Position numbers and translations under genes: made by a program. A stretch of 64,000 bases of DNA from Microvirga sp052114605 (GTDB lineage Bacteria > Pseudomonadota > Alphaproteobacteria > Rhizobiales > Beijerinckiaceae), in contig NZ_JBFRFB010000002.1 in the NCBI RefSeq assembly GCF_052114605.1, positions 62,001 to 126,000 on the forward strand, read 5' to 3'. The notes under the pieces are model-generated. The model saw only the letters and a program-made list of their open reading frames with translations, had not been told where the DNA came from and did no database searches. Shown one piece after another: positions 58,297 to 64,000 of this stretch (positions are counted from its first letter, which is position 1; each line of letters begins with the position of its first letter).

Positions 58297-59181
58297 TTAC
58301 GGGTTGTGCGTCATCGGAGGCGTTGCGTGGCCTTCGACCTCGCCGCCCACACGAGCCCAGACCTTCTTCTTGGTGAAGTAAAGCAGGCCGGACAGGACGA
58401 GCAGGAACAGCATCACCTGGAAGCCAAGGCGCTTGCGGGCTTCGAGGTGCGGCTCCGCCGCCCACATCAGGAATGCCGTCACGTCGTGGGCATACTGATC
58501 GAGCGTCTCGGGCACCTGAGGCTGGCCGGCCTCGTTCTTCGGATATTCGACCTGGCCGTCGCTGAGCGGCTTCGGCATCGCAATGACGTGGCCCGGGAAG
58601 TAGTGGTTGTAGTGACCACCCTGGGGCACCTGGAAGCCGGCCGGAGGTTCCTCGTAGCCGTTGAGCAGCGCCACGAGATAATCGGCGCCGTTCTCGGAAT
58701 ACTGACGGAACACATCGGTAATGAACCAGGGGAAACCGCGCTCATAGGTACGGGCCTTGGCCATTAAGGAGAGATCCGGCGGTGCCTTGCCGCCGTTAGC
58801 GGCGGCAGCCGCGTTCTCGTTCGGGAACGGCGACGGAAGGTGGTCAGCCGCACGGCCGGCACGCTCGAACATGTCGCCGGCCTCGTTCGGGCCGTCCTGG
58901 ATCTTGTACTCGGCGGCAAGCGCCTTCACCTGGGCCTCGGAGAATTGCGGTCCGCCGGGCTGGGAGAGATTGCGGAAGGCCACGTAGCTCAGGCCGTGGC
59001 AGGAGGCGCAGACCTCCCGGTAGACCTTGAAGCCGCGCTGGAGCTGCGCCCGGTCGAAGGTACCGAACGGACCCTGGAAGCTCCATTTCTGCGGCGGCGG
59101 GACCGGGGTCTCGCCGGCGGCGAAGGCCGGAGCTGCGAGGCCGAAAACGGCCGCGGCGATGAGAAGAGTACGCTTCATCAT
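58297..59181 (-). CDS. petC: Cytochrome c1 of the bc1 complex
   Basis: Periplasm-facing heme subunit of complex III that passes electrons from the Rieske protein to soluble cytochrome c. It has 294 residues: signal peptide ending AFAAG, heme motif CASCH at 58-62 (REVCASCHGLSYVAFRNLSQ), and a C-terminal membrane anchor FQVMLFLLVLSGLLYF followed by TKKKVW. Start ATG 59181 has GAGGA eight bases upstream. It is separate from petB here, unlike species with a fused petBC. Confidence 0.97.
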   Translation of the reverse strand: MMKRTLLIAAAVFGLAAPAFAAGETPVPPPQKWSFQGPFGTFDRAQLQRGFKVYREVCASCHGLSYVAFRNLSQPGGPQFSEAQVKALAAEYKIQDGPNEAGDMFERAGRAADHLPSPFPNENAAAAANGGKAPPDLSLMAKARTYERGFPWFITDVFRQYSENGADYLVALLNGYEEPPAGFQVPQGGHYNHYFPGHVIAMPKPLSDGQVEYPKNEAGQPQVPETLDQYAHDVTAFLMWAAEPHLEARKRLGFQVMLFLLVLSGLLYFTKKKVWARVGGEVEGHATPPMTHNP

Positions 59182-59204
59182 TGTTCTTTTCCTCAACGCT
59201 CGCA

Positions 59205-60485
59205 TCAGCCCTTGGAATGCGGTTCGGCATTGGCGCCGGACGGCATGCCCGCTCCGCCCTTCTGCACGCCCATCACGGATTCGAGGATCGAATTCGGCAG
59301 CGGCAGCGGACGCTCGATGAAACCGAGCACCGGCAGGACGATCAGGAAGTGGGCGAAATAAAGCACGGTAGCGATCTGCGACGCGATCACGTACCAGCCC
59401 TCGGCGGGACGCGAACCGAGCCAGCCCAGGAACACGCAGACAGCCACGAAGAGCCAGAAGAACTGCTTGTAGAGCGGACGGTAAGCGGTCGAGCGGACCT
59501 TCGAGGTGTCGAGCCAGGGCATGAACACCCAGATCACGATGGCCGAGCCCATGGCGATGACGCCGCCGAGCTTGTCGGGAATGGCGCGCAGGATCGCGTA
59601 GAAGGGCAGGAAGTACCACTCGGGCACAATGTGAGCGGGCGTGACAGCCGGGTTCGCCGGGATGTAGTTGTCCGCATGGCCGAGATAGTTCGGCATGTAG
59701 AACACCCAATAGGCGAAGAACAGCATGAACACGACGACGGCGAAGATGTCCTTGATCGTGGCGTAGGGCGTGAACGGCACCGCGTCCTTGCCCGACTTGA
59801 TCGGAATGCCGGTCGGGTTGTTCTGGCCCGGCACGTGCAGAGCCCAGATGTGCAGGGCGACGACGCCGGCGATCATGAAGGGCAGCAGGTAGTGCAGGGA
59901 GAAGAAGCGGTTCAAGGTCGGGTTACCCACCGAATAGCCGCCCCAGAGGTAGCTGACGATGGTCTCGCCGACGACCGGGATCGCCGAGAAGAGGTTGGTG
60001 ATCACAGTGGCGCCCCAGAAGCTCATCTGGCCCCAGGGAAGCACGTAGCCCATGAAGGCGGTGGCCATCATCAGGATGAAGATGATCACGCCGAGGATGT
60101 AGAGAACCTCGCGCGGGGCCTTGTAGGAGCCGTAGTAGAAGTTCCGGAAGATGTGGATGTACACGGCCACGAAGAACATGGACGCGCCGTTGGCGTGCAG
60201 GTAGCGGATGAGCCAGCCGTAGTTCACGTCGCGCATGATGTGCTCGACGGACTGGAAGGCCATGGCGGCGTTCGGCGTGTAGTACATGGCCAGGAACACG
60301 CCGGTCACGATCTGCGACACGAGCATGAAGGCCAGGATGGCGCCGAAGGTCCAGAAATAGGTCAGGTTCCGGGGGACCGGGAACGCGATGAACGAGGAAT
60401 GGACGAGCCCCGCGATGGGCAAGCGGCTTTCGAACCACTTGCCGAAGGCGCTCTTGGGAACATAAGTCGTGGAATGTGAGCTCAT
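59205..60485 (-). CDS. petB: Cytochrome b of the bc1 complex
   Basis: Membrane subunit of complex III with the two b hemes and both quinone sites. It has 426 residues and about eight helices. N-terminal helices contain WTFGAILAFMLVSQIVTGVF and heme His in VNYGWLIRYLHANGASMFF and ALHIWALHVPG; Qo-site IVPEWYFLPFYAILRAIPDK near 275; SAIPVVGETIVSYLWGG near 165. The Qo motif is PEWY. Middle gene of petA-petB-petC. Confidence 0.98.
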   Translation of the reverse strand: MSSHSTTYVPKSAFGKWFESRLPIAGLVHSSFIAFPVPRNLTYFWTFGAILAFMLVSQIVTGVFLAMYYTPNAAMAFQSVEHIMRDVNYGWLIRYLHANGASMFFVAVYIHIFRNFYYGSYKAPREVLYILGVIIFILMMATAFMGYVLPWGQMSFWGATVITNLFSAIPVVGETIVSYLWGGYSVGNPTLNRFFSLHYLLPFMIAGVVALHIWALHVPGQNNPTGIPIKSGKDAVPFTPYATIKDIFAVVVFMLFFAYWVFYMPNYLGHADNYIPANPAVTPAHIVPEWYFLPFYAILRAIPDKLGGVIAMGSAIVIWVFMPWLDTSKVRSTAYRPLYKQFFWLFVAVCVFLGWLGSRPAEGWYVIASQIATVLYFAHFLIVLPVLGFIERPLPLPNSILESVMGVQKGGAGMPSGANAEPHSKG

Positions 60486-60512
60486 GGATATCGCCTGATC
60501 GTCGCGGTGGGT

Positions 60513-61079
60513 TTACGCCGTTGCTTCTTCTTGGCCGATCACGATCTTCGTGTCGGATGTGAAGGCATAGGGCGGGATCGGCAGATTGATCGGCGCCGGG
60601 CCGCCGCGGACGCGGCCGGAGGTGTCGAACACCGAGCCGTGGCACGGGCAGAACCAGCCATGGTACTCGCCTTGCTGGCCGAGCGGCACGCAGCCCAGAT
60701 GGGTGCAGTTACCGAAGACGACGAGCCATTGAGGCTTGCCTTCCTTCACGCGGGCCGAGTCTGCTTGAGGATCGCGCAGCGAGGACACGTTCACGTCCTC
60801 GGCGGCCTTGATCTCTTCCGCCGTGCGGTGCCGGACGAAGATCAGCTTGCCGCGCCAGAAAAGCTTCACGATCTGGCCTTCGGCAATCGGGGTCAGGTCG
60901 ACTTCGACGGGGGCGCCCGCAGCCACAGTCGCCGCGTCGGGCGCCAGGGAGCTGACGAAGGGCCATACGAGGGTAGCACCGCCCACGACGGCGGCTGCGC
61001 CCGTGGCGATATAGAGGAAATCGCGCCGTGTCGGCTCTGCGATGGTCGTGGTGGTCTCGGCCACTTGGCTCTCCAGCAT
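60513..61079 (-). CDS. petA: Ubiquinol-cytochrome c reductase Rieske iron-sulfur subunit
   Basis: The 2Fe-2S subunit of complex III, 188 residues. A twin-arginine motif (TRRDFLYIATGAAAVVG, about 17-33) serves as Tat signal and membrane anchor. The cluster ligands are CTHLGC (125-130) and CPCHGS (144-149), intact with both Cys and both His. First gene of petABC; the promoter should lie in the 189 bases upstream, which also separate it from the ABC exporter gene. Confidence 0.97.
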   Translation of the reverse strand: MLESQVAETTTTIAEPTRRDFLYIATGAAAVVGGATLVWPFVSSLAPDAATVAAGAPVEVDLTPIAEGQIVKLFWRGKLIFVRHRTAEEIKAAEDVNVSSLRDPQADSARVKEGKPQWLVVFGNCTHLGCVPLGQQGEYHGWFCPCHGSVFDTSGRVRGGPAPINLPIPPYAFTSDTKIVIGQEEATA

Positions 61080-61268
61080 TGATCCAAAAACGAGAACCGC
61101 GCGTCTGAAATGCTTGGTAACCCAGGCATCAGGCGCCCTGTTCCCCCAAGTCGAGGAAGCATAGGCGGCAACGCGCGCGCAATGCGACTGGGAGTCGCCG
61201 CGCGGGCGCTCTTTGGCACGGCCAAGCCCGCCTGTCCATAGCCGATTGGAGTTGTTCCAGCCTAACCC

Positions 61269-63125
61269 TTACGCCGAAACCGCTTCGTCGGCTCCGAGGA
61301 ACCCTCCCGACTGACGCCGCCAGAGCCTCGCATAGAGCCCTTCCCGCTCCAGGAGTTCTCCATGGGTCCCCTCCTCCACGATCCGGCCTTTCTCGATCAC
61401 GATGAGCCGGTCGAGGGCGGCAATCGTGGAAAGCCGATGGGCAATGGCGAGCACCGTCTTGCCCTCCATGAGAGTGGAGAGCGATTCCTGAATGGCGGCC
61501 TCCACTTCGGAGTCGAGGGCCGAGGTCGCCTCGTCCAGCACAAGGATCGGCGCATCCTTCAGGATCACCCGGGCAATGGCGATGCGCTGGCGCTGCCCGC
61601 CGGAGAGCTTCACGCCCCGCTCACCCACATGGGCGTCGTAGCCCCGGCGGCCCTTGTGGTCCTCCAGCTCCAGAATGAAGTCATGGGCATGGGCAAGACG
61701 GGCGGCCTCGACGATCTCCGCCTCCATGGCGCCAGGGCGGCCATAGGCGATGTTGTCCCGGATCGAGCGGTGGAGAAGCGAGGTATCCTGCGTCACCACG
61801 GCGATGGAATCCCTTAAGGAATCCTGGCCGACCCTGGAAATATCCTGCCCGTCGATGAGGATTCGCCCGCTTTCAACGTCATGAAGGCGCAGGAGTAGCG
61901 AGGTGATGGTGGTCTTGCCCGCGCCGCTGGTCCCCACGAGGCCGACCTTCTCGCCGGCCCGGATCGTCAGGTCGAGCCCGTCGATCACCCCCTCCTCCCT
62001 GCCATAATGGAAAGAGACGTCTTCGAACCGGATCTCTCCACGCGGCACCGCAAGCCTGGGAGCCTGGGGCACATCGGTCAGCCCATGCGGCCGGGCGATG
62101 GTCTGCATGCTCTCCTGCACCGTGCCGATATTCTCGAACACGTCCCGCACCTCGTGCATCACCCAGCCGGACATGGCGAGGATGCGCATGACGAGGGCCA
62201 ACCCCGCCGCCGCCTCGCCGCTCGTCATGACGCCCCGGCTCCAGAGGATGACGGAGAAGGCGCCGGTCGCCGCCAGAAGCAGGCTGTTCATGAGGGACAG
62301 AAGGCCGGTCACGACCGAGTTGAGCCTCAGCGATCTGAGGAAGGCCTCCGTATTAGCCCCCACCGCCTCCTTGACCGCCGAGCGCTCCTCGTCGGCGCGG
62401 GCGAAGAGTTTGACGGTGAGGATGTTGGTGTAGCTGTCGACGACCCGGCCCACGAGGGCCGAGCGGGTATCGGCGACCTTCAGGGACCGTTCCTTGGCGC
62501 GCGGCACGAAGAAATACAGAAGAAGCGCATAACCCATGATCCAGAGGCCCATGGGCAGGGCGAGCCAGGGGCTGACGCTGGAGAAGACCCCGAGCGCCGT
62601 GACGGCATAGATCAGCACATAGAGCAGCGTATCGATGAGGGTGACCGCGATGCTGCGGATGGCGCCGCCGCCCTGCATGATGCGGTTGGCGAGCCTTCCC
62701 GCGAAATCCGCCTGGAAATAGCTGACCGCATGGCCGAGCGTGTAGACATGGGTCCGCCAGCGGACCAGGTTGGTGCTCTGGGGGATGATGACCTGGTTGG
62801 AGATCACCTCATGGGCGAAGTTCAGGATGGGCCGAATGAAGATGACGAGGCCAGCCATGAATAGAAGCGCGGTGCCGTGATCGGCCCAGATCCTTTCCGG
62901 CGTCGAAGTCGCTAGAATATCCACCAGCCGGCCCAGCAGGATGTAGAGCGACGATTCGAACAGGCCGACAACCAGGGAGACGAAGAATAGGATCACGAGC
63001 CAGAAGCGGACCGGCTTGAGGTAATGCCAGGTAAAGCCGCTGACCGTGTTCGGCGGGGTCTCACCCTCATTGAACGGCGCGAACACGTCGATCCGCTTTT
63101 CGAGCCAACGGAATAGTCTCATCAT
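61269..63125 (-). CDS. ABC exporter, fused permease and ATPase
   Basis: A 618-residue half transporter of the MsbA/multidrug type. The N-terminal ~330 residues hold six membrane helices (FWLVILFFVSLVVGLFESSL first), and the ATPase follows: Walker A LVGTSGAGKTTITS near 393, signature VKLSGGQRQRIAIARVI near 500, Walker B APILVLDEATSALD near 520, then the H-loop LAIAHRLSTI. It should act as a homodimer. The substrate (lipid or drug) cannot be told from sequence. Start at 63125 or 63122. Confidence 0.92.
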   Translation of the reverse strand: MMRLFRWLEKRIDVFAPFNEGETPPNTVSGFTWHYLKPVRFWLVILFFVSLVVGLFESSLYILLGRLVDILATSTPERIWADHGTALLFMAGLVIFIRPILNFAHEVISNQVIIPQSTNLVRWRTHVYTLGHAVSYFQADFAGRLANRIMQGGGAIRSIAVTLIDTLLYVLIYAVTALGVFSSVSPWLALPMGLWIMGYALLLYFFVPRAKERSLKVADTRSALVGRVVDSYTNILTVKLFARADEERSAVKEAVGANTEAFLRSLRLNSVVTGLLSLMNSLLLAATGAFSVILWSRGVMTSGEAAAGLALVMRILAMSGWVMHEVRDVFENIGTVQESMQTIARPHGLTDVPQAPRLAVPRGEIRFEDVSFHYGREEGVIDGLDLTIRAGEKVGLVGTSGAGKTTITSLLLRLHDVESGRILIDGQDISRVGQDSLRDSIAVVTQDTSLLHRSIRDNIAYGRPGAMEAEIVEAARLAHAHDFILELEDHKGRRGYDAHVGERGVKLSGGQRQRIAIARVILKDAPILVLDEATSALDSEVEAAIQESLSTLMEGKTVLAIAHRLSTIAALDRLIVIEKGRIVEEGTHGELLEREGLYARLWRRQSGGFLGADEAVSA

Positions 63126-63161
63126 TCGATACTCATCCTGACGTCCCCTGCTTCAACCTAA

Positions 63162-63207
63162 AGCATCGTGCGGAAAAGTGGGTCCGGTTTTCCGCCAGAA
63201 CGATGCT
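63162..63207. repeat. Palindromic dispersed repeat (CGGAAAAGTGG type)
   Basis: AGCATCG and CGATGCT are outer arms; CGGAAAAGTGG and CCGGTTTTCCG form the inner arms. It lies directly before the element at 63223 in the ABC exporter/trmL gap. Confidence 0.75.
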
Positions 63208-63222
63208 CTAAGCTAAGGAGAG

Positions 63223-63273
63223 AAGCATCGGATTGATCCCAAAAGTGCAAATCCACTTTTGGGTCCGATGCTT
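63223..63273. repeat. Palindromic dispersed repeat, copy B
   Basis: Outer arms AAGCATCGGA and TCCGATGCTT, inner CCAAAAGTG-CAAAT-CCACTTTTGG. Nearly identical to copy A at 16767-16815; the two copies are about 46 kb apart. Confidence 0.8.
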
Positions 63274-63316
63274 TGGAACGTGAAGCGTTCACTTGACGCG
63301 GAGGCCGCCTGACCCG

Positions 63317-63802
63317 ATGACGGATGTCATGCCTCATCTAGCCATCTACCAACCGGACATTCCCCAGAACACCGGCACCATGCTGCGCCTGGCCGCCTGC
63401 CTCGGCGTGCCCGTGGACATCATCGAGCCGGCGGCCTTCGATGTCTCGGACCGGAACCTGCGTCGTTCGGGCATGGATTACCTGAACAGCGTAACAATTA
63501 CACGTCACATTTCCTGGCGCGCCTTCGAGGAGTGGCGACGGGAGACCGGGGGGCGGCTGATCTTGGCCACTACGAAGGGGGCGATGCCCTATACCGACTT
63601 CGCTTATCAGCCCAACGATATCATCATGGTCGGCAGGGAATCCGCCGGCGTGCCCGATGAAGTGCATGAGGCAGCGGATTCCAGGATTATCATTCCCATG
63701 CAGCCGGGCTTGCGCTCCCTCAACGTGGCGGTGACCGCCGCGATGATGCTGGGCGAGGCCTTGCGACAAACCCATACCTTCCCCATTCCCCCACAAGCCT
63801 GA
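63317..63802 (+). CDS. trmL: tRNA (cytidine(34)-2'-O)-methyltransferase
   Basis: A SPOUT-class (TrmH family) enzyme that methylates the wobble nucleotide of certain tRNA-Leu. About 161 residues: HLAIYQPDIPQNTGTMLRLA at the N-terminus, ILATTKGAMPYTDFAYQPND near 80, MVGRESAGVPDEVHEAAD near 103, and the knot IPMQPGLRSLNVAVTAAMML near 125. ATG 63317 was chosen; ATG 63329 is also possible. hemF starts 12 bases after its stop. Confidence 0.95.
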   Translation: MTDVMPHLAIYQPDIPQNTGTMLRLAACLGVPVDIIEPAAFDVSDRNLRRSGMDYLNSVTITRHISWRAFEEWRRETGGRLILATTKGAMPYTDFAYQPNDIIMVGRESAGVPDEVHEAADSRIIIPMQPGLRSLNVAVTAAMMLGEALRQTHTFPIPPQA

Positions 63803-63813
63803 AGCGACACGCC

Positions 63814-64000
63814 ATGATCGACAAAGCCGATATCGAGCGCCTGCAGATCGAAGCGCCCCTCTGGTTCGCAGCCCTGCGCGACCGTATCTGCGCCGCATTC
63901 GAAGCTCTGGAAGACGAGGTTACGGCGCCGCTCCTGCCCGAGGCTTCAAAGCCCGGCCGGTTCGAGCGCACGCCCTGGGAGCGCAAGGACCATACCGGCG
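63814..64000 (+). CDS. hemF: Oxygen-dependent coproporphyrinogen III oxidase, N-terminus only
   Basis: Only the first 62 codons lie in the window. LQIEAPLWFAALRDRICAAF, AFEALEDEV and FERTPWERKDHTG match the conserved N-terminal part of HemF, which oxidises coproporphyrinogen III to protoporphyrinogen IX using oxygen. Start ATG 63814 lies 12 bases after trmL, so they may be co-transcribed. The active site lies beyond the window. Confidence 0.85.
   Translation, partial: MIDKADIERLQIEAPLWFAALRDRICAAFEALEDEVTAPLLPEASKPGRFERTPWERKDHTG

Noticed and set aside
59181..60479. 432-codon plus-strand frame opposite cytochrome b
   Set aside because: The product is His/Glu/Asp-rich without domains; the minus strand clearly encodes PetB.

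Overview
The window is a GC-rich, gene-dense piece of an alphaproteobacterial chromosome. A Hyphomicrobiales (Rhizobiales) genome, perhaps close to Microvirga/Methylobacteriaceae, fits best. This placement is inferred from a NepR-EcfG general stress response locus with GGAAC-N16-CGTT promoters, a LexA box of the GTTC-N7-GTTC type, the uvrC-pgsA-moaD-moaE and petA-petB-petC orders, and families common in that order (DUF3309, DUF3072, BON, DUF3775, Omp25/31-like porin). Almost everything is chromosomal housekeeping; no plasmid, phage, IS transposase, CRISPR, rRNA or tRNA gene was recognised.

Layout. 0-5.9 kb: an aspartate aminotransferase cut by the window edge, an orphan tricarboxylate-type binding protein, a soluble sugar dehydrogenase, two small membrane proteins (YnfA, DUF486), a C13/caspase-like protease and small hypothetical genes. 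5.9-9.5 kb: an AT-richer insertion with an MmeI-like type IIG restriction-modification gene whose nuclease active site is split by an in-frame TAG; its presumed target-recognition part has clearly lower GC. 9.6-15.8 kb: DUF808 membrane protein, a large exported phytase-like protein and uvrB. 16.3-24.6 kb: a stress island holding DUF3309, nepR-ecfG, infA, a cold-shock gene, a BON protein, a nucleotidyltransferase/phosphoesterase pair, a DJ-1/PfpI protein and DUF3072. Several of these have recognisable EcfG promoters, three of them perfect.

24.7-36.7 kb: a Y-family DNA polymerase behind LexA boxes, ilvE, a MarR/response regulator/histidine kinase operon with a palindromic candidate operator, a nested intergenic repeat, the ybjN-proC-tetR-csaA run, ubiK, and lgt-midA-pgeF. 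37-43.9 kb: a major outer membrane beta-barrel protein, GST, rlmJ, exported RNase T2, an extensin-like lipoprotein, small membrane/exported peptides, moaE-moaD-pgsA. 44-56.6 kb: uvrC, benE, prs, rplY with a structured leader, pth, ychF, a truncated globin, endonuclease V, a double-hotdog MaoC protein, an HD hydrolase and apt. 56.6-64 kb: mtnP, a 2H phosphoesterase, the cytochrome bc1 operon petABC, an ABC exporter, trmL and the start of hemF.

Themes. DNA repair genes recur (uvrB, uvrC, Y-family polymerase, endonuclease V), and two regulatory layers, general stress (EcfG) and SOS (LexA), can be read from the sequence; they appear to meet in the DUF3072/polymerase intergenic region. A family of about 45-50-nt palindromic intergenic repeats occurs at 16.8, 52.8, 55.2 and twice at 63.2 kb. 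Several very small proteins (33-63 residues, mostly single membrane segments) have good ribosome binding sites. All calls come from reading the sequence; no database search was run.
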